A stretch of 64,000 nucleotides of DNA. It comes from Imbricaverruca yamaguchii. Its lineage: Eukaryota; Arthropoda; Thecostraca; Neoverrucidae. The stretch covers positions 4,061,001 through 4,125,000 of the forward strand of contig JAOTOL010001662.1 of NCBI GenBank assembly GCA_034440575.1, in the 5' to 3' direction. Position 1 is the stretch's first letter. The number at the start of each line of letters is the position of its first letter. Below the pieces are notes generated by a model. It ran no database searches. It was not told where the DNA came from and saw nothing but the letters and a program-made list of their open reading frames with translations. Shown piece after piece: positions 10,255 through 20,233 of the stretch. The translations under genes were made by a program, and so were the position numbers.

Positions 10255-10500
10255 CTCCCGTGCGCGTTGTGTGAGAGATTATCCGGTGCGCGTTAGATGT
10301 GAGGCTCTCTGGTGCGCGTTATCTGATATATTTTCCGGTGCGCGTAATGTGAGAGATTCAACGATACACGTTAAGTGAGGCCCTCCTGTGCACGCTTTTT
10401 GAGATATTCTCCCGTGCGTGTTATGCGAGAGATTTTACGGTGAGCGTTATGTGAGAGATTCTACGGTGCCCGTTGTGTGAAAAGTTCTTCGGTGCGTATG
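10255..10500. repeat. Degenerate 26-30 bp minisatellite
   Basis: About nine copies of a unit close to CGGTGCGCGTTATGTGAG followed by AGATTCTA, with variable spacing. The copies differ from each other by several bases, so this is an old array. Confidence 0.8.
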
Positions 10501-12864
10501 TTAATGTTGGTATTAACAACGTGTTCAAACCCCATTCCGAGGTTTTTGCAGCGTATGTCGAAAACGGCTTATGAGAACACACTAAAAAAATGTAGCTCAT
10601 GGAACGCTCATTGTGTTTGTTTACGGAACGTTTTGTATTCGAAGCTGATGTAAGTCTTCTAGCTATAGTGGTTTGTGAGGGGTTTATGTTAACACCGAAC
10701 ATCTCAGCCACCTCGCGTATGGTGCCGTATAGCTAAGTTCGTGTTTTTAATCGAGCATACTACAGAAGTGACCATACAATTATATGAGCCACTGCGCAGA
10801 ATAGCCGGCATTGGTTGCAGAGTGTTTGGTGTAAAATGTGACAAGTCAGGTCAGGTTGACATGGGAGACGATTCCTTGTGAATGTGTCGCGGCAAATTTC
10901 CGAATATTTTGCGCACTTTTCGTGTTTGGACCAAAATAGATGGCGGCCTATTCATGATGCCCTTATTGAATACACATCACCGATGGCTCGTTAGTTATTT
11001 GGGTTTTAGGGCGCATCAACTGCAGTGGTTATACAGCGCCCATAAATTATAGTTATACACCGATGGCTCGGATTCAATTCGAAGTCCAGCGAAGGGTCGC
11101 ATGGTACTACAGTGTTCGCATGCTCCCGTGGTGGCAATCTGGGATCACTCAGGGGTGTTGTTGTTTCGGGTCCAAAACCAATTTGCTGCACTGTGGAATA
11201 AACTGACTGTCACTGTCACAGCATCAGCACCTACAAGTACCCTGGAATCAGCTTTGGCCTACAAATTCGATTTCATAATTTATTTTTGCCATCTAGTAAC
11301 TAAAATATGCGTTTGGGATAAACAATTAAGAAGCCCATGTTGACCATGCGTTTGTTGAGCGTCCTGCGCAGGAGCACGACACGCTGATGGCGATGTGCAT
11401 TGCATAAGGGTATCAAGCGTAGTCAGTCATCTGTTTGGGTACAAACTTGAGAACTGCCAAATGTGCCCAAGTCCGGCGTGGCAGGTTCCCGACAGACTGT
11501 CACAGTTCAGTAGTATGATCTGACTACGTCAGTTCTTGACATGACTTGACCTGACACTTACCTGACGACAAGCTTCACACAAAAGTTCTGCAATCAATGT
11601 CCTCGGGTGTGCGCAAAATTTGGGTTCGCTAACATGACTTCGTTTACGCACTATTCGTGAATATCTGAAGGTAGAGCATCCCCGTCCCACTGGGTAATCG
11701 AAGATGCAAAAGTGCTGAGCCAATTAATCCGCTTGCCAACCAGCGAAACTGAAACTGCGCTAGTAATCACTTGGAATCCCTTTGTGTGCAAAAATATATT
11801 CGCAGGTTTGATCTTCACTTATTGCCCGTGGAGCGGAGCAACAGTGGCATATATGCGCTGAGTATGTTGGTATGTTCAGTGTTTTTCAATATATATGATT
11901 TTAGTGACGTGTTGTTTGTTATATTTTGACTGATTGGCAAGTGGTTCGGTAGATTTATTGTTTACCTTATTTTAGACATTGCCGTAGTGCCTAAAGCGAT
12001 TATTTTGTAGTGCACAGGGACAAATTTGGCCGCTTTGTTGAGTTTTAGCGTGCACTTTAAGCACCAAAGCGAGTAGGTATGTACCTACTGCAAACCTTAC
12101 AATTTCATCCGACACGAATTTAAGTCATTCATCTGAGATAGCATTGGAAAGATCAATGACAGTTATTTGAGGTGCTGCTCGCCCTGCTACATGAAACATC
12201 GATAATGTGGGAACGGTAAGTTAATTTAATTTTGAGGCGAAAATGGCCCGCAAAGATCTTCCTATTACTTATTAGATCAGTAGCCTGAAACGAAATCTTC
12301 AATTGTCATGCCATGAGGTCGGCAAAGGAACCACCACAACCTATGCGAAGCTCCCTCCCGTGCTCCGGTGATTTCGGAGAACATCTGCTGTTCTGATTTC
12401 GCCGCCATGGGACCTCGGTTAGTGCTGACCTGCACTGGTCTCCCCTGTCCTGGCAAGGCAGGATTCGAGTCGCTTCACGCGCTCGCATTTAGCACCTGGC
12501 TGGGAAGGCTGGTTGGCAACTGGCCCGATACGGCCGGGGACGAGCTACCGTGGCGGCCTCGTCAGTGCATTGACGGTACGTTAAACTCTCGGTACAAATT
12601 ATGCCGTCGAACTGGAATTCGTGGACGGGTGGTGTGGCCGGGGTTGATGCAGCAAGCCCTGCTTGGCAATATGACCGTGATTCATAAAGCCATCCCAGAA
12701 AGAATTCGGACTAAATTTCCTTAAGAAAGCAAAACATTAACCGATACACAAGTCCCCAAGGTGCTTAGACGGTGGCTGTGCTCAGTAGATATGCTGAATC
12801 CCAGCTTTTCCGTGAGTGGTGAGATCATGACAGCATCCCCCTTCCTTCACCTTGGATCACCGGG

Positions 12865-12965
12865 TGCGTATGGGGATGCGTGTGCGTGCGTCTGTGGGTG
12901 CGTGTGCACGCGCGTACGTGCGTGCGTGTGTGTGCGTGTGCGTGTGAACGGGCGAGCGCGCGCGG
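12865..12965. repeat. GT/CG-rich low-complexity tract
   Basis: Interrupted TGTGCGTGCG and GTGTGCGTGTGC repeats, potentially Z-DNA-forming alternating purine-pyrimidine sequence. Cys/Val/Arg-rich open frames here come from the repeat. Confidence 0.85.
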
Positions 12966-13104
12966 ATGCAGTTATTCGCGTCCGGCCGCGAGAAATGCTG
13001 CCGACATGAAGGCGGTATTGGAAGCCTGTGATGAGTGCGCTCGACCAGTCGTTATGGAGACCAAGACGCAACCGGACATCGATCTTTATCTGCTCCCGGG
13101 CTAC

Positions 13105-13425
13105 ATCGGCCACAACCGGTCAGTGTCAGAGCGACACGGGTCACAACAGGTCAGTGTCGGAGCGACACGGGTCACAACAGGTCAGTGTCGGAGCGACACC
13201 GGTCACAACAGGTCAGTGTCTGAGCGACACCGGTCACAACAGGTCAATGTCGGAGCGACACCGGTCACAACAGGTCAGTGTCGGAGCGACACGGGTCACA
13301 ACAGGTCAGTGTCGGAGCGACACCGGTCACAACAGGTCAGTGTCGGAGCGACACCGGTCACAACAGGTCAGTGTCGGAGCAACAAATCGGCCGCAAAAAG
13401 TCTACCGGAGCGACACCGGACACGA
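13105..13425. repeat. 31-bp minisatellite, about 10 copies
   Basis: The unit reads GGTCACAACAGGTCAGTG then TCGGAGCGACACC. Copies are nearly identical, with G/C swaps in the last base pair and one CTGAGCG variant. Because 31 is not a multiple of three and the unit lacks stops, long open frames arise in several phases; they are not genes. Each unit contains GTGTCG-GAG-CGACAC, a perfect 6-bp-stem hairpin. It lies 0.6 kb upstream of the potassium-channel start. Confidence 0.95.
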
Positions 13426-13574
13426 TAGATAAGTGGCGGAACGCCTGGCCAGTGCTCGCAATTGGTCATCAGGCGGCTCTGGATGCTAACGGGCGGTTAC
13501 CATGCCACTCCGGATACATATAGGGTGGGTGTGGCTTGTCCGGTAGGTGACTCTCCTGTAGCCGTCGTGGTGAA

Positions 13575-13992
13575 GCCGCCCGACAGGTCTGAAGTACCAC
13601 TGTCCGGCGGGTCTGAGAAGTCGCTGTCTGACAGGTCTAAAGTACCACTGTCCGACAGGTCTGAAGTACCACTGTCCGGCGGGTCTGAGGAGTCGCTGTC
13701 TGACAGGTCTAAAGTACCACTGTCCGACAGGTCTGAAGTACCACTGTCCGGCGGGTCTGAGGAGTCGCTGTCCGACAGGTCTAAAGTACCACTGTCCGAC
13801 AGGTCTGAAGTACCACTGTCCGACAGGTCTGAGGTGTCGCTGTCCGACGGTTCTGAGATGTCGTTTCTCGGCATATCTGACATACCATTGTCCGGCAGGT
13901 CCGATATGCCATTGTACGGTAGGTGTGGAGCACCACTGTCAGGCGGGCCGGATACGCCATTTCTCGGCCGGTCTGAGATGTCCCTATCTGTA
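13575..13992. repeat. 24-bp minisatellite with 72-bp higher-order unit, abutting the KCNK first exon
   Basis: Repeats of CCACTGTCCGACAGGTCTGA plus AGTA. They are grouped as a 72-bp triplet (GACAGGTCTAAAGTA, GACAGGTCTGAAGTA, GGCGGGTCTGAGGAG variants) over the first half, with decayed units toward 13990. The period is a multiple of three, so open frames on both strands run through it (PLSDRSEV-like on plus, DLSDSGTS-like on minus). It ends at CCCTATCTGTAG, which could serve as a 5' UTR splice acceptor eight bases before the channel ATG at 14001. Confidence 0.9.
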
Positions 13993-14000
13993 GGTGGGAC

Positions 14001-14421
14001 ATGCCGCCCGGCAGGCGCGTGCCCGCCCGCCGTGCGATGACCGACTCCGTGGCCGGTGCCGGCGGCGACAAACCGCCGCCGCCGCCGCCGCCGCCGGCGA
14101 GAGGCCGCATGCGGCGGCACGGGGAGACGTTCCGCTTCGTGCTGCTGGCGTCCGTGCTGCTGCTCTACCTGCTGCTCGGCTCGGCGGCGTTCCAGTGGGT
14201 GGAGCAGGCGCCCGAGGCGGCGGCGCTGCGCCGCTACCGGCGCCAGTTGGCGGCGCTGCGTCGGCGCGTGGCAGCGTCGGCCGGCTCCGAGGCGGTGCGC
14301 CGCATGGAGGCGCTGCTGCGGCTGCAGAGCGCTGCCGACCGGCGCGGACTGCTGGCCACCAGGCCGCGCTGGGACCTGGCCGGCAGCTTCCACTTCTGCT
14401 GCACGGTCGTCTCCACCATCG
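14001..14421 (+). CDS. KCNK13: THIK-type two-pore-domain K+ channel, exon 1 (TM1, cap, first pore)
   Basis: First exon of a background K+ channel of the plasma membrane, closest in layout to vertebrate KCNK13/KCNK12 (THIK-1/-2). The N-terminus is Pro-rich (residues 25-32). TM1 spans about 44-65 (FRFVLLASVLLLYLLLGSAA). The extracellular cap helices follow (EQAPEAAALRRYRRQLAALR onward), then RPRWDLAGSFHFCCTVVSTI, the first pore helix, where THIK has RPRWDF.G.F.F..TVVSTI. The exon ends after one base of the filter Gly codon at ATCG|GTGAGC (phase 1). Alternative starts are M13 (14037) and M37 (14109). M37 would give an N-terminus nearer the usual THIK length, so the true start is open. The symbol marks family level, not proven one-to-one orthology. 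Confidence 0.92.
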
Positions 14422-16717
14422 GTGAGCCCACCATATTCACTCCACCACCTACACTATCTTCACCCTACTCCTCCACTCCAGTCGTGCGTCGCTTTGTGGT
14501 ATTGTGTTGAATTTATTTTCTAGGTCAGCACAAGTATAGGAAGCCATTACGCGTCGTGACTTCGCTGGACGAACGGGCGTACGAGGTGGTCAAAACTTGG
14601 ACTGTCCAAACTACAGACAGCTTACCGCGACAGAAGCTTGCGGACCTAGCACGCATGTGCTCTCTCAGAATCCTGTGAACACACGTATCTTACTGCGTGC
14701 AATTTTGGAGAAATTCAGAAACTTCAGATATAAGTAAGAACTATTTTGACGACTCGGCACGGGGACGAGTAGTCTAGGGTGAAGTTGCCCGTCTCAAAAT
14801 CTAAAGATTGTGGGTTCGGGTCTCACCTGTCGCTACTCTTCGTCCGAGACCAATCGGTGTGGGAGTTTGGCGACGCTACATGACTCAACGATCGACGTGT
14901 CGTAAAACCAATAATCACCACCATCACCAAAACTCGGCACAGTGCGTTGATAGTGGGTGCGTAAGTGCCATATTCGATATAGATTTTGTGGTACGTGTGC
15001 CTCCAACTGCACCGTGTGCGCACTGTAACAAAATCCACGGCAGCCGAGCTTTGCCACCATTTTACTGAAGTCGGGTACCAGCCAAATATAGTGTGGGAAT
15101 CTCACACCTGAGTGCACTATGCCGAGCTGTCCAATGTGCGCTGGGATCACGTTCGGCGCGACACTGCCCCCCCTCCCCTCGACCGATACTGGTCGCACAA
15201 TCGCCCTGCCTCGGGGTGCATAGGTCACGTGGCATGACGATGGGACTGCCGTCTGAAACGGCTACTCTCCGTGACGTACCGACATTCCCCGAACAAAACC
15301 AGCCAACACTGAACATATTCCTGTGCATGCTGTTCGGAACCAAAATCAAAACGTTGTGTCTAATTCTGAGTGGAGAAGTGAGAAATTTGGACGGTAACAA
15401 AACAGTGATGAGCGCTTCAAAGGCGACACGGTCAGTCCAGTCCAGGTCGAGTTCGGTCGCTCGGATGAACGTCATCGAATTTACGCACTGTAGACTGACT
15501 CAGTCTGCGTCCTCGCTCGTAGTTATTCGAGGCCCGACGGGTGAGTATCGCCATGACTGAACTCGCGGCATCATCGGACGTTGCGAAGCGTCACAGCCAG
15601 ACCCTCACATTATTGATGATGGTTGATTGGGTATTGATTGCACGGCACTCCAAAATAACATTTCATAAGGATATATAACACACCAAAGGCTTCTGAGGCA
15701 ATAGCAGAACTTAACATTAACAGCAACTCACGATTAGCTGGTGGTTTATGTTGCACGAAAGAGAAAAAAAACATCTTTAACATGAACTGAGGGTAGAAAT
15801 TTACCATTTGGTACTATGTTTTGCTACCAAAACATAGGGATCACCTTCGGGCTAATGCATCGATATATGTTTCACAAACGTAACCATAATTTCCGTTTAA
15901 AACTTGTCTTCATATTTCCGGTAAAAAATACAATTTCCTACCAGTAGGTTTTTGTGCTGCGCACATGCCCTATATTTGCGGCAAGCATTTTGGTTCTGAA
16001 TGCATGGATGTCATATTTATCAATGGTATCGTGGGAATCATAACAGTTGGGACTATGTGTGCTTCTCACTTTTCATCCAAATGGGTTTTGACAGGGATGG
16101 TGACGGGATGAGAAGCAGGGCCGGTTTTACGGATGACGCCTGCCAGTCGCGTTGCGATAGCTGACGTCTGGCATGCGGCAGGTGCCGATGTTCAATGGAA
16201 AAATTGTAGCCGGCACATGGAACCGGATAATGTAAGCAACGGCGTTTTGTCGCTTACAACCGATTTTTAGCGCCCGAAACAATCGTGAAAAACGACGAAT
16301 AACGCCTCCTTTTCTCTACACCCGTTCCTTGCGTGTACGTGCCACGTGTTGCGCATATGTTCTAACTTTGGCGATTGCCCTCATTAAGCCGTGGCTTGGA
16401 TTTCGATCGGTAGGTCCATTGGTTGGTGGGCTATGCCGGTTGAAACCGAAGCGCTTCAACACACTAAAACTGGTCATATTCTGACGCTACACAAATTCTC
16501 GTCTTACGTGTGAGTCGTGCAAAAGTTCAATGACTACGTGAGTGCGCTAGCGTGTCCCGGAAATGGCGGTAATGTTAGGGATATAGACGCGACGCCACGC
16601 CCACACGATGCACTCGCGCATGAAGGCCTCCTGTCTCACTTTACCATGAAACCCTAGCATTGATACATTTACTTATTTCCACCGCCGGTGAGAGGCAAAG
16701 CCCTTCCCGGCCGACAG
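14422..16717 (+). other. KCNK13-like intron 1
   Basis: Donor GTGAGC at 14422 and acceptor GGCCGACAG ending 16717 give an intron of 2296 bp that splits the first selectivity filter. It contains SINE B at 14761-14931. The remainder shows no coding signal. Confidence 0.88.
14761..14931 (+). mobile_element. tRNA-derived SINE, family B, with 9-bp target-site duplication
   Basis: The head GGGGACGAGTAGTCTAGGGT and a B-box-like GGGTTCGGGTCTC are followed by the body CACCTGTCGCTACTCTTCGT, ACCAATCGGTGTGGGAG, TGACTCAACGATCGACGTG, TCGTAAAACCAATAATC and a CACCAT-rich tail. The duplication ACTCGGCAC stands at 14752-14760 and 14932-14940. Other copies are at 49315-49486 (plus) and 41547-41710 (minus). Confidence 0.92.
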
Positions 16718-17451
16718 GGTTCGGCTGGACGACGCCGCAGACGGCGACCGGCCGCGTCCTGCTGCTGCTGTACGGCCTGCTCGGCTGCGCCGGCGGCAAC
16801 CTCTTCCTCAACCTGTTCCTGGAGCGGTTCATCACGCTGCTGTCGTTCCTGATGCGCGCCTGCCACGGCTGGCGGTTGCGTCGCGTCGCGCAGCCGGACG
16901 TCGACTCGCCCGCGCGCACGTCCAGCATCCACTCGGTGGCGAGCCAGCAGCAGCGCTGGCGGCCGTCCGTACCCTGGGTGCTGCTCTACCTGCTGGCGTG
17001 CACGGCGCTGGCGCTACAGTTGGCCGCCCTGCTGTACTCGGCCGTCGAGCGCTGGCCGTACGCCAACGCCGTCTACTTCACGTTCGTCTCGTTCGCCACC
17101 ATCGGCTTCGGCGACGAGATGGCCGGCGTGCAGGCGGGCGCGCCGGTCGGCTACGGCGCCGCCAACTTCGTGCTGACCGTCGCCGGCGTGTGCTGCATGT
17201 ACAGCTTCTTCAACATCATCTCCATCGTCATGAAGCAGCTGCTGAACGTGGCGATCCGGCGGTTTGACGGCCTGCTGGTGGGCTGGCACGGCCGCCAGCC
17301 GCGGAGTGCGGCCGAGCGTGCCGCTCTGAACGGGCCCATCGAGGCGACGCCGCACACCACGCCCGATCGGCCGGCCGGCCCGATGGAGAGGAGTGGCAGT
17401 GGCACACGTGACCATGGCCCCGCAGCTCGCGACCACCTGCGAACCAACCAG
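16718..17451 (+). CDS. KCNK13: THIK-type two-pore-domain K+ channel, exon 2 (first filter end to TM4 and C-tail)
   Basis: Starts with GG that completes the filter Gly, restoring TIGFGWTTP across the junction (THIK: TIGFGMTTP). TM2 follows as GRVLLLLYGLLGCAGGNLFL, then NLFLERFITLLSFLM, a THIK hallmark. TM3 is WVLLYLLACTALALQLAALL. The second pore is YFTFVSFATIGFGDEMAG with an intact GFGD filter, and TM4 is ANFVLTVAGVCCMYSFFNII followed by SIVMKQLLN. The cytoplasmic tail is basic (AIRRFDGLL). It ends in phase 0 at CCAACCAG|GTGAGC. If the donor is not used the frame runs eight codons further (VSEEHLRA) to a stop at 17476-17478, which would be a shorter isoform. The donor lies inside the first unit of a 50-bp repeat that carries two more copies of the same donor-like sequence. 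Confidence 0.93.
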
Positions 17452-17572
17452 GTGAGCGAAGAACATTTGCGCGCCTAGTGACCACCTGCGAACCAACCAG
17501 GTGGGCGGAGAACATTTGTGCGCCCAACCATCGTGACTATCTGCAAACCAACCAGGTGAGTGAGCCACACTT
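17425..17572 (+). repeat. Three tandem copies of a ~50-bp unit spanning the exon 2 donor
   Basis: GACCACCTGCGAACCAACCA followed by GGTGAGCG, then ACCACCTGCGAACCAACCAG followed by GTGGGCG, then GACTATCTGCAAACCAACCA followed by GGTGAGTG. Each is followed by a GA(A/G)..CA..TTG(C/T)G(C/T)G spacer. The exon/intron boundary of the channel is thus present three times (17451, about 17502, about 17553), the first and third with good GTGAG(C/T) donors. Confidence 0.85.
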
Positions 17573-19654
17573 GCGTGGATAGCGCTTCAGGTCTCTGGAT
17601 GGATGCCAAAAAAACCACGGCAGGTGGAGGCCAAACGGCAGGCACATAAAAAATACGCTCCGGCAGAGTATTATAAAACGTATAAAAACGGTACGTTGCT
17701 TACTTTAACTTTACACTGGTTACGCTAATAATGTCATCGCTGTAGTGCCGGTAATGGTTGGCGAACACACTGATGAGCCGTGGCAGGAATGTGTTGAGCC
17801 CCACTTATCATGGGTGGAGGCTGTGTAGAATTTGCGTATGGTGTTGCCAACATCTGATTCGACTACATTGCTTTCATACAACGTCGTAAGCTGAATGCTA
17901 AATCGTGAAAATGAGTACAGCTGCATCAGAATCGAATTTGCACGAATCTCCATTGATGAAGAAGGTTCGTTGTACTCTGGTATTATGAACAGCAGTCGAA
18001 ATTCGAACTCCGTAAAAGGAGTTCGGTGTCCTCTGTTAATCCAGGGAGTGGGTGTCAATATTGAGTGACCATTCGGGCGGCCATCAAAATTGCATTGGTG
18101 CGCGGTGGCATGGCGTGGCGACGCCAATATTCTGATTGTTGTCACACCGGCAACATCAAAAGCACGCGAGCCTCCAGTGTTCACTCCTGCTCCTAACGGA
18201 CGTACCGTGCGCAGGGGCCAGATTGTGTCGATCGACATGCGCATGCGTGGGTGGCCGATGGCGTTGGAAATCAACGAGTTCTGAAACCTCAGCGACAGCT
18301 AGGCGGCTGTACCATCTAAGTAGTTGCTATGAATCATTCCCTTTACTTGAACATACATAGTATACATGCCTTCCTTTCCAAAGCTACCCTTTATTCTCTT
18401 ATGCCTAAAATTACTCAATTTATCGGTAACCGGTAACGTACATTTGTACGTAAAGCAAATGTACGTATGGCAGATGTACGTATGCAAGTGTACGAAAGCA
18501 AATGTACGTAAGCGCAGATGTACGTAAGCACAGATGTGCGAATGGCTAATGTACGTATGGCAAATGTACGTAAGGGCAAATGTACGTAGGCGCAAAAGTA
18601 CGCATGCGCAAATGTACGCAAGCGCAAATGTACATGTGTCCAAGAATACGTATGTGCAAGAGTACGTATGCGCAAATGTACGTATGCCCAAATATACGTA
18701 AGTCAGGGGCTTGCTTTATTATCATGTTGAGATCAAAACAACCCCCACCCACTACTGCTATACTGTGGAAACGCTTCTGCCAATTATGTGCATATTTAGC
18801 ACCGCAAAATGCGCAACGTATGTATTCTGTATCAATGTTTGCTAGAGGCTAGTTCTTTGTGCTTCTAGGTTTGCCTCAGATCTATTATATTTTAGTTTAT
18901 TAAGTGCCTGCTTCTTTGACCCGTGTCTGAATGTTTAACTTCCTTGGCCAGCCATGAAGGGTGCTTAACCTTGCTTAATCTAATTTGCCTGTTGGGAATG
19001 AGCCTATCATAGCTTTGAAACAATTTGCATTTTACCATTCTCTACATTTCATAAGCATCTAAAGCCATCAATAACTCTTCCCAGTGAATTTAATCCATGC
19101 AGATTTTGAACTCATTATATGTGTTGTATTGTCTGTACTTGCGCTTAAAAATATCGCGTGCATTGTATTGATGGCTGCGTGAAATACATTTAATTTTAAA
19201 GACGATAGAATGCGACATTTCAGCACACAACTATGATAAGCTCATTAAAAATCGGAAAACAATCAGATGTCACACTTTGAACACCCAGGTACCGCTTGAG
19301 TTTAAGAACTAATGGTGAGATAAGTTTTCTACGCGAAAGATGGAGATCAGTGCATAATTTGCGATGCGATCTGGTGCCATTCGCGTTACGATTCACGTCG
19401 CAAATTCAGTTTCATGTCCAAATCAATGTGCTTTATTTTGTAAGCGCTGATCTCTGCTGGCTGCAAAATGACACCTGACGAGGAGAAAGAGAGGCTTCTA
19501 GTGCTTGCAGACGTGCTTCCGAAGCAAGCGCGGTCTATCCCACTAGGCTTACCTTCCGTGCCATGAGCTAATATTCGCCACGTCTGGATGCAGTGGCACC
19601 TTTTACACCACAGCGGTAACATCTGACAATTGCGTGTCATCCCCTTGTTGCTAG
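17452..19654 (+). other. KCNK13-like intron 2
   Basis: Between donor GTGAGC (17452) and acceptor CCCCTTGTTGCTAG (ending 19654), 2203 bp. Contains the 50-bp repeat remnant, the GTACG minisatellite at 18435-18705 and AT-rich sequence without recognisable coding potential. Confidence 0.8.
18435..18705. repeat. Irregular 12-18 bp minisatellite of AAATGTACGTAAGCGC type
   Basis: About 17 variants of (C)AAATGTACGTA(A/T)G(C/G)GC in direct orientation. Long open frames on the minus strand (TYICAYVHL-like) come from the repeat. Confidence 0.93.
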
Positions 19655-19822
19655 GTGTCGTTGGCGATTGCGCAAAACTCACTGTGCAAGAGTGTGCAGC
19701 AGTCCCGCTCCAACTCGGCCCACGTCAGCAGCTGCCATCACGACTACGACCTGGGTCACATCAGTCTCGAGCCCATTGGTTCGGTGGCCATCGCCAGCAG
19801 AAAACTGGAAACCGACGACTGA
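19655..19822 (+). CDS. KCNK13: THIK-type two-pore-domain K+ channel, terminal exon 3
   Basis: Acceptor CCTTGTTGCTAG ends at 19654. The exon continues in phase 0 from ...NQ of exon 2 as VSLAIAQNSLCKSVQQSRSN, then a His/Asp-rich stretch SCHHDYDLGHISLEPIGSVA and a stop TGA at 19820-19822. The junction reads NQ-VSLAIAQNSL, which parallels the NKASLAILQKQL segment of the human THIK-1 tail; this decided both the acceptor and the frame. The 55 codons bring the assembled protein to 440 aa, near the 408-430 of vertebrate THIK proteins. The open frames in the other two phases here are shadows. Confidence 0.82.
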   Translation: MSLAIAQNSLCKSVQQSRSNSAHVSSCHHDYDLGHISLEPIGSVAIASRKLETDD

Positions 19823-19892
19823 GCTTCCACTGCCGAACACTGCATCTGCTGCAGCTTCATCACGGCTGAGACCAGTGTCTACGACTGGATCT

Positions 19893-20075
19893 ACGATGAT
19901 TGACACGTGGGGCCCGTAGTTGCTGTAGTTCCACCATGTATATGGCCTATACCTACCATGGCTAGGACGTGGGGCCCGTAGTTGCTGTAGTTGTGCCATG
20001 GCTTGGGTATGTACCTACGGTGACTGGGACCTCTACAGTGTGCACTGACCGTGACTGGTGCCTCTATGTACCGTA
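19893..20075 (+). repeat. ~63-bp tandem duplication in the presumed KCNK 3' UTR
   Basis: CGTGGGGCCCGTAGTTGCTG plus TAGTT occurs at about 19907 and 19970, each followed by (C/G)...CCATG...GG...TA(T)ACCTA and a GACTGG-type end. A third decayed part (GACCGTGACTGGTGCCTC) follows at about 20047. Confidence 0.7.
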
Positions 20076-20202
20076 ATTCGGTCACTCGTTTCAATGGGCG
20101 TCACTACCGTTTAGGTCCCCAACGCAATAATTTTTTTTTTGCTTTGTCGGGTCCGACCAAATCTTGAAAAATCTTGAAAAGCTTCTTGAAAATTCGGTGT
20201 AT

Positions 20203-20233
<31 letters not shown>

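Larger units (their letters stand above)
5983..12864. other. Intergenic stretch, no gene recognised
   Basis: About 6.9 kb between the TPC stop and the minisatellites upstream of the potassium channel. It contains the duplicated block (6033-6390, 8464-8815), a degenerate GATTCGACTC-rich stretch (9400-9680) and a 26-30 bp minisatellite (10255-10500). Open frames are short, have no recognisable domains and look random. Any TPC 3' UTR would start here, but I could not place a convincing polyadenylation signal near 5982. Confidence 0.6.

Noticed and set aside
13105..13425. CRISPR-like array
   Set aside because: Repeats are contiguous without unique spacers, in an animal genome.
13497..14393. 298-codon minus-strand Ser/Asp-rich protein
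   Set aside because: It combines the 24-bp repeat with the antisense of KCNK exon 1.
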